A stretch of 64,000 nucleotides of DNA from NCBI RefSeq assembly GCF_900163965.1, contig NZ_FULE01000042.1, positions 1-64,000 of the forward strand, given 5' to 3'. Position 1 is the first letter of the stretch. The number at the start of each line of letters is the position of its first letter. This DNA comes from Vibrio ruber DSM 16370. Its GTDB lineage: Bacteria; Pseudomonadota; Gammaproteobacteria; Enterobacterales; Vibrionaceae. Of this stretch, positions 10,183 to 19,837 are shown piece after piece. The translations under genes were made by a program, and so were the position numbers. Under the pieces are notes generated by a model. It ran no database searches. It saw nothing but the letters and a program-made list of their open reading frames with translations, and was not told the DNA's origin.

Positions 10183-11170
10183 AGTGTTTAATAACCTCTT
10201 CAATTGATCGTAATATTTTTTGCGCATCCACAGGGCGGAATGTCGCAGATACGGGTAAATACCACCAGTTATCTTGCGCAAAGGGAAGACATTTCACTGC
10301 ATCTTTTTCCGTCATGATAATATGTTCGGCTGCTGCGACAATCCCCTCAATATCACGAGCACTATATTGATAATGATCGGCAAACCCCCGTGTCGCAACC
10401 AGAGACGCGCCTAGCTGCAATAAGGTCTGAAAAAAACGGGATGGGTTACCAATCCCTGCAATGGCGGTTAATTTCCCTAATTGTTCAACATCTCGGCAGA
10501 TACCGGAACAAAGGTGAACGGCTTGCTGAGGTGCCAGCGTCATCGGCATCTCATTCGCTTCGGGTGTTCCGCCATTGTTAATCACAAAGTCAACCGACGC
10601 CAGTCGGTGTAGCGATTCCCGCAACGGGCCGTAAGGAATAAACCGCTGATTACCAAAACGTCGTTGCCCGTCAACAACCACAATTTCAATATCCCGCGCC
10701 AACGCATAGTGTTGTAAACCATCATCGGCAACCACCACATTTACACCTTGCGTCAACAATGCTTGTACCGCATCTGCGCGGTTTGGTGCCACAGCAACCG
10801 GTGCACCGGTTCGCTGATAAATCAGTTTTGGTTCATCACCACAATGGTGAACGGGTGTCTCTTGAGTCAGCAGTAACGGATATTGTGGCGCTTTGCCCCC
10901 ATACCCCCGGGAAATCACCCCCGGTGTCATTCCCATCTGCTGTAATGCTTCCACCAGCCAGACAACGACGGGTGTTTTGCCATTCCCGCCAGCGGTAATA
11001 TTACCGACGACAATCACCGGAACCGGAGCCCGATAGGTTGGCTTACGTCCTTGCTGATAAGCTTTTCTGCGCGCTTCACTGATCCAGCGGTACAGCAGAC
11101 TCAGCGGCCATAAAATCGGTGCCAATAACTTACCGAGAATATGATTTTTAAACCAGATGTCCTCAATCAC
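10163..11170 (-). CDS. lpxK: Tetraacyldisaccharide 4'-kinase
   Basis: LpxK phosphorylates the 4' position of the lipid A disaccharide at the inner membrane. The product has 335 residues, with an N-terminal hydrophobic segment ([16 protein letters not shown]) and the P-loop [18 protein letters not shown] at about residues 55-72, followed by [15 protein letters not shown] and [11 protein letters not shown]. It starts with GTG three bases after the msbA stop, so it is translationally close to msbA. Confidence 0.96.
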   Translation of the reverse strand: MIEDIWFKNHILGKLLAPILWPLSLLYRWISEARRKAYQQGRKPTYRAPVPVIVVGNITAGGNGKTPVVVWLVEALQQMGMTPGVISRGYGGKAPQYPLLLTQETPVHHCGDEPKLIYQRTGAPVAVAPNRADAVQALLTQGVNVVVADDGLQHYALARDIEIVVVDGQRRFGNQRFIPYGPLRESLHRLASVDFVINNGGTPEANEMPMTLAPQQAVHLCSGICRDVEQLGKLTAIAGIGNPSRFFQTLLQLGASLVATRGFADHYQYSARDIEGIVAAAEHIIMTEKDAVKCLPFAQDNWWYLPVSATFRPVDAQKILRSIEEVIKHYGSSSA

Positions 11171-11173
11171 AAT

Positions 11174-12922
11174 TTAGCTACCAAACTGAGTACGATGGAG
11201 TTGCGCATAAGCACCATGCTTTTCAAGTAATGCTGCATGGTGACCTCTCTCGATGATTTCTCCGTCATCGATAACCAAAATTTCATCCGCTTCTTCAATC
11301 GTTGATAGTCGGTGCGCAATCACTAAGACAGTTTTATTCTTCTGCAACTCAGCTAAAGCTTCCTGAATCGCTCGTTCTGATTCTGTATCCAGTGCCGATG
11401 TCGCTTCATCCAATATCAGCACCGGTGCATCTCTGAGCAGCGCCCGGGCAATGGCAATCCGTTGGCGCTGTCCGCCAGACAGGCTGGCACCATTCTCACC
11501 GATCAAAGTATCCAGACCCGCAGGCATATTATCAATGAATTCCATTGCGTGCGCCTGCCGGGCTGCGTGTTCAACCTGTTCCCGGGTATAAATTCCCTCA
11601 GCTGCATAAGCAATGTTATTTGCGATCGAGTCGTTAAACAGATGCACATTTTGCGAGACCACCGCAAAATGCTTCCTGAGATTTGCCAACTTATAGTCCC
11701 GAATATCGTGCCCGTCTAACTGAATGACACCATCATCGACATCATAAAAACGGGTAAATAAACTGGCAATGGTACTTTTCCCCGACCCGGAACGACCAAC
11801 CAAAGCAACAGTATTGCCTGGTTTGATCACGAAAGAAATATGAGAAAGGGTCGGTTTTTCTTTGCCTTGATAAGTAAATGTCACATCATCGACTTGGACC
11901 AATCCAGTCACAGCATCCGCTTCATAATTGCCGGTATCTTTTTCAGTTTCCAGATCCATCAATGAGAATAATGTCTGGCTGGCAGCCATCCCGCGTTGAA
12001 AATCTGATGTGACATTAGTGAGCGCTTTTAACGGGCGCATCAAACCAAACATGGCAGAAAAAATCACCGTGAATGTACCGGGCGTCAATTCAGAACGAAT
12101 CGAGTCCACACTAGCTAAAAACAACACCGTCACCAACGCCACAGATGCAATCATCTGAATTACCGGATTAGCGATAGCCTGAGCAGCAACCAGCTTCATT
12201 GTCTGTTGGCGCATCCGGTTGCTGACATCATCAAAGCGTTTACATTCGACGTCATGACCGCCATAACTAAGAACAACTTTGTGTCCCTTCAGCATCTGCT
12301 CAGCAGACGAGGTGACCTGCCCCATCGCATCCTGCATATTTCTGGATATTTTCCGAAACCGCTTTGACACAACTCGAATCGCTACAGCAACAACCGGCGC
12401 GACAACGATTAAGACCAGAGATAACTCCCAGCTATTCCAGAACATCAATGCCAGCAGCCCGACGATACTGGCCCCTTCACGGACAATACTGACCAAAGCC
12501 CGGCTTGTGGCACCGGCAACCTGTTCCGTGTCGTAGGTAATCCTTGACAATAATCCACCGCTGGATTCCTGATCAAAGAAACTCACTGGCATATGCATGA
12601 AATGGTTAAAGATTTTCCGTCGCATCATCATCACGACATTCCCTGAAACCCAGCTCAAACAATAAGATGACACAAATCCACTGAGCCCGCGGACCAACAT
12701 CATAGCTAAAATAATAAACGGCAGAATTTTCAGAAAATTAGATTCAGCGGAACCGAACCCTTCATCCAACAGTGGCTTGAGCAGGGAAACCATGTAGGTA
12801 TCCGAGGCAGCATTAATAATCAGAGCAATAACGGCAACAAACAAACCTGACTTATATAAGCGGATATAAACCCAAAGACGCTTAAAAGTTTGCCAAGTTG
12901 TTTCATCATTTATATTTGACAT
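11174..12922 (-). CDS. msbA: Lipid A export ATP-binding/permease protein MsbA
   Basis: MsbA flips core-lipid A across the inner membrane. From the ATG at 12922 ([17 protein letters not shown]) the product is 582 residues, the length I recall for E. coli and V. cholerae MsbA; upstream in-frame starts would overlap comEC. An N-terminal six-helix exporter domain is followed by the ATPase domain with Walker [10 protein letters not shown], the signature [16 protein letters not shown], and Walker [13 protein letters not shown]. It lies 17 bases after the comEC stop and is followed directly by lpxK. Confidence 0.95.
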   Translation of the reverse strand: MSNINDETTWQTFKRLWVYIRLYKSGLFVAVIALIINAASDTYMVSLLKPLLDEGFGSAESNFLKILPFIILAMMLVRGLSGFVSSYCLSWVSGNVVMMMRRKIFNHFMHMPVSFFDQESSGGLLSRITYDTEQVAGATSRALVSIVREGASIVGLLALMFWNSWELSLVLIVVAPVVAVAIRVVSKRFRKISRNMQDAMGQVTSSAEQMLKGHKVVLSYGGHDVECKRFDDVSNRMRQQTMKLVAAQAIANPVIQMIASVALVTVLFLASVDSIRSELTPGTFTVIFSAMFGLMRPLKALTNVTSDFQRGMAASQTLFSLMDLETEKDTGNYEADAVTGLVQVDDVTFTYQGKEKPTLSHISFVIKPGNTVALVGRSGSGKSTIASLFTRFYDVDDGVIQLDGHDIRDYKLANLRKHFAVVSQNVHLFNDSIANNIAYAAEGIYTREQVEHAARQAHAMEFIDNMPAGLDTLIGENGASLSGGQRQRIAIARALLRDAPVLILDEATSALDTESERAIQEALAELQKNKTVLVIAHRLSTIEEADEILVIDDGEIIERGHHAALLEKHGAYAQLHRTQFGS

Positions 12923-12939
12923 AGATACCATGGTACTTT

Positions 12940-15207
12940 TCATCGAGAATAACCGCGCCATTCTACCTGTTTACGCAGCATCTGCCTATACCATGGCGAG
13001 AAGGTGTGTTTACGCATCGTCTTGACCTCACGTTTTCTGCCTGAAAAGACAATCTCTACCTGACCGGATATGGCGGTATCCAGCCATTGTGTTCCGTTTT
13101 GCTGATACCGCTTCACCACACCGGCATTCGGCAAATGCCAAGCATTAATCCCGGCCAGAGAAGCAATCGCGACCTGAGCCCCCACCCGCTTCACCCATAG
13201 TAAGGAAGACGATGTATAGCTGCCATGGTGAGGCACAATGACCACATCGCTACTGAGCGGTAGATTCTGTTGTAACATTTGCCGTTCACTGCCCTTTTCA
13301 ATATCACCGGTTAACAGGACAGAATGTCCGGCATCATCGGAAATCCGAATCGTACATGAGTCATCATTATCTGCTTTATCAACGCGTTTCGGCGGCCATA
13401 GCACCTCAAACATTAGTGCTTGCCACAGCCATGAGTCGCCTTGTACACAGGGCTGATATCCGCTCATCAACGCACTGGCTCGTTTGAATCGGGGGTGCCA
13501 GTTTTTTTCAACATCAAAACGACCACCGGCATGATCATTATCCGAATGACTGAGAATCAACCCATCCAGATGCCGAACCCCTCGCTGCCTTAAAACCGGG
13601 GTTACCACCGACTGAACCATACTCCCGCCCGGCCAGCTTTTCCCGGTATCGTAGAGAATGTAGTGTCCATTTTTCTCAATCAAAATCGACAAACCATGAC
13701 CGACATCCAGAATATCAATCTGCCAGCCGGTTGTTGTATCACGACCAACCGAGAACCCACACATCATGACCAGAAAAAAGCCGATACTGCGGGGGGATAG
13801 AATCGGCCACAATAACACCACCACAGCCGCAATCATTAAAAGATAAATCAGGGAAGACGGTGTAAACAGCCAAGCAGGAGCAGCAAAACCGGCTGCCCAC
13901 ATTACCGGTTCAAGTAACACATGGATCATCTGCCATATCAGTATCGCCGAGCCACCACAACTTGTTATCCCCAAGCCGATAAAAATCAACGGCACGATCA
14001 GCACACTAAACCAAGGAATAAATACGATGTTATACAGCGGCGCCACCAAGCTCACACCACCGAAAAAATAAGCACTGACCGGCAACATGCCGAGCATCAA
14101 TACAACATGCCCTTTTATCTGCCGTATCAGTTTCCGGATGCGGTCACGGTGTAGCGCATCTCTCTCCTGACTGACCAGATAAAGTACCAAGAAAACTGCC
14201 GCAAACGACATCCAGAAACTGGCAGAAACACCGGCAAACGGATGAATGGTTAATATGCCGCTTAATGTGAGTAAGAATCGATCTTTGAGACTCATTCGAA
14301 TATGGCTCAGCCTCAATACAATATGGATGAGTAACATCAGCATCGCCCGTTGAGTCGGTAGTGAAAAACCGGCTAACCATGCGTAAGTCAAAGCAGAACA
14401 TCCGCCGAAGATAACCGAGAGCCATAGCCAGCGACGCCCGAACCGAGAGATAGGTATCCCCAGAAAGAAGCCAAATGAATAAGCAATCCCGATGTGCAAA
14501 CCGGAGATAGCGATCAAGTGTGCTAAACCACTCTCTTTGAGAATCCGCCACTGTTGATCGGTTAACTCATTGCGGTTTGCAAAAGAGAGCGCAAGGATGA
14601 TCCCTTTCAACGGGTCGTCTTCGAGTTGTCGGGCGACTCGTTGAAACAACCGGTAACGCCAAGAGTCTTCCGACTGCTGCACCTCAATATCTGAACGGGC
14701 AAATACTTTCGCAACAATACCCTGACTGAAAAAATAGCGCTCACTATCAAATCCCGCCTCATTGAGTAACCCTGTAATTGGTTTGGCGGTGGCCGACATT
14801 TTCAATATATCACCGGGGTGGTATTCAGTGGTTGTATATAGCTTGACTTTTGGTTGCATCCACCACCTAATAGATGTGTTATTTATCGATAACACGTGCG
14901 CTTGCACACTATAGCCAAAACTATTTTGTGTAAAAAAGCTGTCAACTTTAACGTTTATGGTAATATCGTGTTCAAACTGAAATAAAATGTCAGATTGTCG
15001 TTTGAGTATGTTTCCGTACAATAATATCAACACCAAGGCGATACATATACCGATGGTGTGCCATAATTGCATAATCCGGAGAGCAAAAAACAACAGTAAG
15101 ACACCCCACCAGCAATAAATCATACCGGGCATCTTCGGCCAGTAGGGTGATGATAATAATGTTAAACAATAAGAACTGATTAACCAGTTGTTTTTTATAA
15201 GAGCCAT
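12940..15207 (-). CDS. comEC: DNA internalization protein ComEC/Rec2
   Basis: ComEC forms the inner-membrane channel for single-stranded DNA during natural transformation. The 755-residue product has an N-terminal hydrophobic region and soluble OB-like segment, the Competence domain with [19 protein letters not shown], many membrane helices (about residues 225-480), and a C-terminal metallo-beta-lactamase domain ([42 protein letters not shown]). The metal-binding H-x-D-x-D-H pattern appears as [10 protein letters not shown]. comEA lies in the same window at 54.4 kb. Its start codon is only 8 bases from the divergent DUF2062 gene. Confidence 0.95.
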   Translation of the reverse strand: MALIKNNWLISSYCLTLLSSPYWPKMPGMIYCWWGVLLLFFALRIMQLWHTIGICIALVLILLYGNILKRQSDILFQFEHDITINVKVDSFFTQNSFGYSVQAHVLSINNTSIRWWMQPKVKLYTTTEYHPGDILKMSATAKPITGLLNEAGFDSERYFFSQGIVAKVFARSDIEVQQSEDSWRYRLFQRVARQLEDDPLKGIILALSFANRNELTDQQWRILKESGLAHLIAISGLHIGIAYSFGFFLGIPISRFGRRWLWLSVIFGGCSALTYAWLAGFSLPTQRAMLMLLIHIVLRLSHIRMSLKDRFLLTLSGILTIHPFAGVSASFWMSFAAVFLVLYLVSQERDALHRDRIRKLIRQIKGHVVLMLGMLPVSAYFFGGVSLVAPLYNIVFIPWFSVLIVPLIFIGLGITSCGGSAILIWQMIHVLLEPVMWAAGFAAPAWLFTPSSLIYLLMIAAVVVLLWPILSPRSIGFFLVMMCGFSVGRDTTTGWQIDILDVGHGLSILIEKNGHYILYDTGKSWPGGSMVQSVVTPVLRQRGVRHLDGLILSHSDNDHAGGRFDVEKNWHPRFKRASALMSGYQPCVQGDSWLWQALMFEVLWPPKRVDKADNDDSCTIRISDDAGHSVLLTGDIEKGSERQMLQQNLPLSSDVVIVPHHGSYTSSSLLWVKRVGAQVAIASLAGINAWHLPNAGVVKRYQQNGTQWLDTAISGQVEIVFSGRKREVKTMRKHTFSPWYRQMLRKQVEWRGYSR

Positions 15208-15215
15208 CGTTTTAT

Positions 15216-15725
15216 ATGCCTAAAAAATTAATTAAGCGATTCTTACCGGACAGGGAACTCATCAAACGGCAAAAAGCCCTGAAGATTTTCGGTAACGTGT
15301 TGTACAACCCGAATCTATGGTGTCTGAACCGCCGTTCGGCTGCCGGTGCTTTTGCCGTGGGCTTATTTATGGCATTTGTGCCACTCCCCAGCCAGATGAT
15401 TATGTCTGCTGGCCTGGCTATCGCATGTGGTGTCAACCTTCCGCTTTCTGTCGCATTGGTTTGGGTAAGTAACCCAATCACCATGCCGGTTCTGTTCTAT
15501 TTTGCTTATAAGCTTGGCGCTTGGGTTCTCCATGAACCACCGCAACATTTTCACTTTGAATTGTCTTGGAGCTACATCACTCAACAGATGTCGACTATTG
15601 CACCCTCACTGGTGGTCGGATGTTTAATCTGTGGTGTTGTCTGCGCCCTTCTCGGCTATTTTGGGATCCATGGTTTATGGCGTTACTCCGTTGTCAGAAG
15701 CTGGCAAAAGCGACAACTAAAGTAA
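15216..15725 (+). CDS. DUF2062 membrane protein
   Basis: A 169-residue inner-membrane protein of the DUF2062 family, recognised by LNRRSAAGAFAVGLFMAFVPLPSQM followed by VNLPLSVALVWVSNPIT. Hydrophobic helices lie at about residues 45-70, 75-105 and 125-155. The function is not known. It is divergent from comEC with only 8 bases between start codons, so its promoter must lie inside the comEC 5' coding region. The N-terminus (MPKKLIKRFLPDRELIKRQKALKIFG) is family-typical, supporting this start. Confidence 0.88.
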   Translation: MPKKLIKRFLPDRELIKRQKALKIFGNVLYNPNLWCLNRRSAAGAFAVGLFMAFVPLPSQMIMSAGLAIACGVNLPLSVALVWVSNPITMPVLFYFAYKLGAWVLHEPPQHFHFELSWSYITQQMSTIAPSLVVGCLICGVVCALLGYFGIHGLWRYSVVRSWQKRQLK

Positions 15726-15892
15726 CCGGATAACAAGAGAGCGTCTTGAAAAGTGGCTGTGATTACGAGGCGACAGACATAAAGGTGTGAAATCCTCGAT
15801 ATCAATCAGTGGCAGTCTTCGCTTCACTTCAAACTTTTATGTATTTCAGATATTTCATGAGATGCGACACTATCAGCGTCGGAAAGAATAAC

Positions 15893-15938
15893 GGAAGCGA
15901 CTTCAGCATGGTTGATAGCCGGTGGTCGCTTCCTGTTT
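15893..15938 (+). terminator. Hairpin between the DUF2062 gene and lolE
   Basis: GGAAGCGAC (15893-15901) pairs with GTCGCTTCC (15925-15933), followed by TGTTTTATT on the plus strand. The loop is long (23 nt). It sits between convergent genes. A tandem repeat of ATTGAAAGGAAT follows at about 15941-15963. Confidence 0.6.
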
Positions 15939-15963
15939 TATTGAAAGGAATATTGAAAGGAAT

Positions 15964-17211
15964 CTAGCGGGCAGAAAGAACAGTTGCCGGATTGAGACGA
16001 CTTGCCTTCAGGGCGGGATAGAATGTGGCTGCCAAGCTCAATAAGATCGCAGTCACAGACACCAGCACGACATCCTGAACCTCCACTTGAGATGGCAGGA
16101 AATCGACGAAATAGATATCACCGGATAAAAAGTGGTGTCCGATGAGTGATTCAAGCTGTTGAATCAGCCCTGTCAGATTCATCGCTACCAATACCCCAAT
16201 CACACTGCCACACAGACTGCCTAAAACACCGGAAAAAATCCCCTGCCACATGAACACTTGCCGAATCAGACGATCTGAAGCGCCCATGGTTCGCAAAATC
16301 GCAATTTCTGCAGCACGGTCTTTCACCGCCATCATCAAAGTTGAAACAATATTAAAACTTGCTACACCAATCACGAGCACCATCACCAGATACAACATGG
16401 TACGAACCAACTGAATATCGCGGTAAAGATAGCCGTATTGTCGTTGCCAGCTCCGCAGATAAACATATTGATTGAGCTGATTACCCACCTGACGAACAAT
16501 TTGCTCTGCGCGGAACACATCCCGAACTTTGACTGACACTCCGGTAACCGATGAACCAATCCCGGTATATTGTTGCGCGTCTGCCAGCGGAATCAGTGCC
16601 AGATTGTGGTCGATCTGACCATGCAGTGCCAACACACCAACCAGTGTGACTCGAATCCGCTGAGGTGCTTTCAGTGACTTCGCGCCACCGGACATATTCG
16701 GCACCATCAACGTTAAAGCATCACCGATGTCAACTCCCAAACGTTGTGCGACGCCCTGCCCGAGAATCACTTGATGTTTCGCGGCAGAGCCCTTGGTAAA
16801 CATCTGCCCTGAAATATAACGGGAAAGCTCAGATACTTCGCCCTCCATCTCCGGGTCAATCCCTCGGACTTCAATCGCTTTTAGCTGTTGCCCTCTTTCT
16901 GCCAGCGCGGTGAACCGGACATAAGGTGCGGCAGCAACGATCTGAGGGAAAGAGGTCACTTTCTTCATCATAGCCGGCCATGCCTGAATTGGTCCTTCAA
17001 CCCCTTCAAATTCGCCATGCGGAATGACTGACAGCACCCGGTTATTTAACTCTCGTTCAAACCCATTCATCGCTGACAAACCAATCACGATCACAGCGAC
17101 TCCGAAAGCAATCCCCAGCGTTGAAGACATGGAAATGAAAGAAACCAATTTGTTTCTTTTTTTGGAACGGCTGAAACGACGGCCAATCATCAGAGATAAT
17201 GATGAAATCAC
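15964..17211 (-). CDS. lolE: Lipoprotein-releasing system transmembrane protein LolE
   Basis: LolE is one of two permease subunits of LolCDE, which extracts outer-membrane-sorted lipoproteins from the inner membrane and passes them to LolA. The 415-residue product starts at a GTG with GGAG upstream. It has an N-terminal helix (VSFISMSSTLGIAFGVAVIVIGLSAMNGFE), a periplasmic domain, and three C-terminal helices in an FtsX-type fold. It is third in the minus-strand order lolC-lolD-lolE, 12 bases after lolD. Confidence 0.93.
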   Translation of the reverse strand: MISSLSLMIGRRFSRSKKRNKLVSFISMSSTLGIAFGVAVIVIGLSAMNGFERELNNRVLSVIPHGEFEGVEGPIQAWPAMMKKVTSFPQIVAAAPYVRFTALAERGQQLKAIEVRGIDPEMEGEVSELSRYISGQMFTKGSAAKHQVILGQGVAQRLGVDIGDALTLMVPNMSGGAKSLKAPQRIRVTLVGVLALHGQIDHNLALIPLADAQQYTGIGSSVTGVSVKVRDVFRAEQIVRQVGNQLNQYVYLRSWQRQYGYLYRDIQLVRTMLYLVMVLVIGVASFNIVSTLMMAVKDRAAEIAILRTMGASDRLIRQVFMWQGIFSGVLGSLCGSVIGVLVAMNLTGLIQQLESLIGHHFLSGDIYFVDFLPSQVEVQDVVLVSVTAILLSLAATFYPALKASRLNPATVLSAR

Positions 17212-17223
17212 TTTATGCGCTCC

Positions 17224-17898
17224 TTATGACGTCAGTAAGCCATCTTGCATCGTCAGAATACGATTGGTTTTACCCGCAAGTTCCTGATCATGCGTGACCA
17301 CTAAAAATGCAGTTTGGGAATCCTCATTGAGCTCTCTCATTAACTCATAGACAGCCAAAGCGGTCTGATGATCGAGATTACCGGTCGGTTCATCGGCTAA
17401 TACCAGAGAAGGTTTGTTCACCAACGCCCGGGCAATCGCAACCCGCTGCCGTTCTCCTCCCGAAAGTTCATTCGGACGGTGAGCCAGCCGATGGTCAAGC
17501 CCGACACGGGCAAGCCACTGTTTTGCACTATGAGTCGCATTTGCGACCGATTGGCCGCCAATCAGTAACGGCATCGCCACATTTTCTAATGCCGTAAAGT
17601 CCGCCAGTAAGTGATGAAACTGATACACAAAGCCAATGTGTTGATTGCGGATTTTTGCCTGCTGCGCAGATCGAAGCTGCAACATATCATGACCTAAAAA
17701 CGTCACATCGCCGCTGGTGGGTTGATCGAGTGCGCCTAAAATGTGTAACAGGGTACTTTTTCCCGATCCGGATGAACCGACAATCGAAGCAAATTCTCCG
17801 GGCTGCATCGAAAAACTGACACCTTGTAAGACATGTGTTGCAAGCTCACCTTCCCGATAAGTTTTGGTAAGCTGGCGACATTCAAGGAGATTATTCAT
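17224..17898 (-). CDS. lolD: Lipoprotein-releasing system ATP-binding protein LolD
   Basis: LolD is the ATPase subunit of LolCDE. From the ATG at 17898 ([18 protein letters not shown]) the product is 224 residues. It carries Walker [14 protein letters not shown], the ABC signature [16 protein letters not shown] and Walker [13 protein letters not shown]. The start overlaps the lolC stop by 8 bases (ATGAATAA), indicating coupled translation. Confidence 0.95.
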   Translation of the reverse strand: MNNLLECRQLTKTYREGELATHVLQGVSFSMQPGEFASIVGSSGSGKSTLLHILGALDQPTSGDVTFLGHDMLQLRSAQQAKIRNQHIGFVYQFHHLLADFTALENVAMPLLIGGQSVANATHSAKQWLARVGLDHRLAHRPNELSGGERQRVAIARALVNKPSLVLADEPTGNLDHQTALAVYELMRELNEDSQTAFLVVTHDQELAGKTNRILTMQDGLLTS

Positions 17899-19099
17899 AG
17901 CGTAAAGCCTCTGCTGGATGGACGGACGATGCACGGAACGAAGGATACAGGGTAGCCAAAAGGCTCAAAGCAATGGTCAACAACTCCACTACGATGACCT
18001 GCCCGGGACGAATCATTACGGGCAATGAACCGCCCATTGCCATCAAATCAACCCCCAGTATCTGTAAAATCGAATTCAGGTGACTTGCAATCAGGATACC
18101 GAGAATGCCACCACTCAGCGCACCGGCAATCCCACTACTTGCTCCCTGTACAATAAAGACCAGTAATATCTGCCGGTTCGTCATGCCCTGCGTTTTCAAA
18201 ATTGCCACTTCTGACTGTTTTTCCATCACAACCATGATCAATGCAGAAATAATATTGAAGGCTGCGATGGCAATAATCAGTCCCAACATCAGTCCCATCA
18301 TATTTTTCTCCATCCGCACAGCCTGAAACAATTCACCACGCTGATCCCGCCAGTCACTCCAGTGCCAGCCTTGAGGGAGTGGTGTTTTCGCCAGTGCAGA
18401 CACCACAAAAGGATCGGCAAATGACAGTCGCCAACCGGAAATCGTTTTCTCCGGCAGACGCAATAGCCGCTGTGCATCATGGATATGGGTAATCATCAGT
18501 TGAGCGTCGATATCAGAACCAGTATTAAAGATACCGGCGACCGTAAAGTTGCGCTGACTGGGAATTCGCCCCAGTGGTGTAAACTGGCTGGCTTGGGTTA
18601 CCATCAGCCGAACTTTATCTCCCAAAGAGACATTAAGTTGTCTCGCTAACTGATGGCCGAGAAAGAGTGTATAATCTCCGGCTTGTAAATCTTGCATAGT
18701 GCCGATGATCAGATACTGAGCAAGCGGATCGTTATTCTGAGGCTGAATGCCTAACATAATGCCTGCCGATAACTCGCTCGCACTCTGAACGACCGCTTCA
18801 CTACGAACAATCGGTGCGGGAGAAACCTGCGCGGGAAACTGTTTAAGAAAGGCCGGAGGCGTTGACTGCCATTGGGTTCGTTCATGTCCCTGATAAACCA
18901 CAGCATGAGGTAAAACCCCGAGAATCCGGTTCTTCAGTTGAGACTCAAAGCCATTCATGACCGATAAAACCGTGACCAGTGCTAACACCCCGATCGTAAT
19001 ACCGACGGTTGAAATACGGGAAACAAAACGGCTGAACCGATCACCTGACTGTCCTCGTAAATATCTGAACCCTATAAATACCGAAACAGGACGAAACAT
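17891..19099 (-). CDS. lolC: Lipoprotein-releasing system transmembrane protein LolC
   Basis: LolC is the second permease subunit of LolCDE; its periplasmic loop recruits LolA. The ATG at 19099 gives 402 residues beginning [27 protein letters not shown], which matches family N-termini better than the longer frame to 19126. One N-terminal helix, a large periplasmic domain, and three C-terminal helices follow ([30 protein letters not shown]). First gene of lolCDE. Its promoter must lie in the 164 bases shared with the divergent PilZ-like gene. Confidence 0.93.
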   Translation of the reverse strand: MFRPVSVFIGFRYLRGQSGDRFSRFVSRISTVGITIGVLALVTVLSVMNGFESQLKNRILGVLPHAVVYQGHERTQWQSTPPAFLKQFPAQVSPAPIVRSEAVVQSASELSAGIMLGIQPQNNDPLAQYLIIGTMQDLQAGDYTLFLGHQLARQLNVSLGDKVRLMVTQASQFTPLGRIPSQRNFTVAGIFNTGSDIDAQLMITHIHDAQRLLRLPEKTISGWRLSFADPFVVSALAKTPLPQGWHWSDWRDQRGELFQAVRMEKNMMGLMLGLIIAIAAFNIISALIMVVMEKQSEVAILKTQGMTNRQILLVFIVQGASSGIAGALSGGILGILIASHLNSILQILGVDLMAMGGSLPVMIRPGQVIVVELLTIALSLLATLYPSFRASSVHPAEALRYE

Positions 19100-19263
19100 A
19101 CTATAAACCAATAAAGACAATTGCACGGTACTTTAACGATAAACTGACTCAGGTTGTAGCATTAATTTGCCAATTCATTGTTAAATCATACAAATGACAG
19201 CTCTATACCTTGATTAGTTCATTCGTATAGCGATAATCAACATGCAAAGATGAGGAATGAACC

Positions 19264-19830
19264 ATGGTCGAACAAGAGTTTTTTACAGTGCAACATGCAC
19301 TCACAATCAATATTGAGCCGTTGGAGAGAGGGGCATCATTCCCGTCTGAAGAGGTATTTGAAAGTGAAATCCCTGTACCATTTATTGTTGCATGTGAATT
19401 CAGTCATCTTGACCAGCTCGGTGATGTAGCCCGGCAGGAACTGAAAAATAATGACTTTAAAAATCTGATTCAGTTACTCGACAGTCAAAATACCAAGTTA
19501 AATATGCTGTTGAATTTTATGTTGTCACAACAGGATGACCCCAAACAGCGCCACCAGACTGAATCGTTTGGCGCCAGTCAGTTTACCTATGTCAGTCATC
19601 ATCCGCTCGAAGCCGGTACTTTACTCAGGGTCAAACTGTTTCTGGATAACCCTCCTGCCGCAATTTATTGCTATGCACATGTTGTTAGCTGTCAGACTGA
19701 AGATGAGCACTCTCTTATCACTGTGAAATATGATCTCCTGAGGGAGTCGGATCAGGATTTACTCATTAAAGCCGCACTACATCAACAACAGAAACTACTC
19801 CGTCGTCGCTCTCTTGAAAGAAATAAATAG
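19264..19830 (+). CDS. PilZ-domain-like protein upstream of mfd
   Basis: The product has 188 residues and no signal peptide. Position immediately upstream of mfd corresponds to the V. cholerae PilZ-domain protein PlzB (from memory). The C-terminal half (FVSHHPLEAGTLLRVKLFLDNPPAAIYCYAHVVSC region) fits a PilZ-type beta barrel. The RxxxR and D/NxSxxG motifs that bind cyclic di-GMP in active PilZ domains are not visible, so it may not bind that ligand. The ATG has GAGGAATGAACC upstream. It is probably cotranscribed with mfd, 7 bases downstream. Confidence 0.7.
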   Translation: MVEQEFFTVQHALTINIEPLERGASFPSEEVFESEIPVPFIVACEFSHLDQLGDVARQELKNNDFKNLIQLLDSQNTKLNMLLNFMLSQQDDPKQRHQTESFGASQFTYVSHHPLEAGTLLRVKLFLDNPPAAIYCYAHVVSCQTEDEHSLITVKYDLLRESDQDLLIKAALHQQQKLLRRRSLERNK

Positions 19831-19837
19831 CAAACTC

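Noticed and set aside
12922-12961. Longer msbA start at 12961
   Set aside because: It overlaps the comEC coding sequence, and the shorter form gives the length expected for the family.
15941-15963. Short tandem repeat of ATTGAAAGGAAT
   Set aside because: Two copies only, in a short intergenic stretch; no evidence of function.
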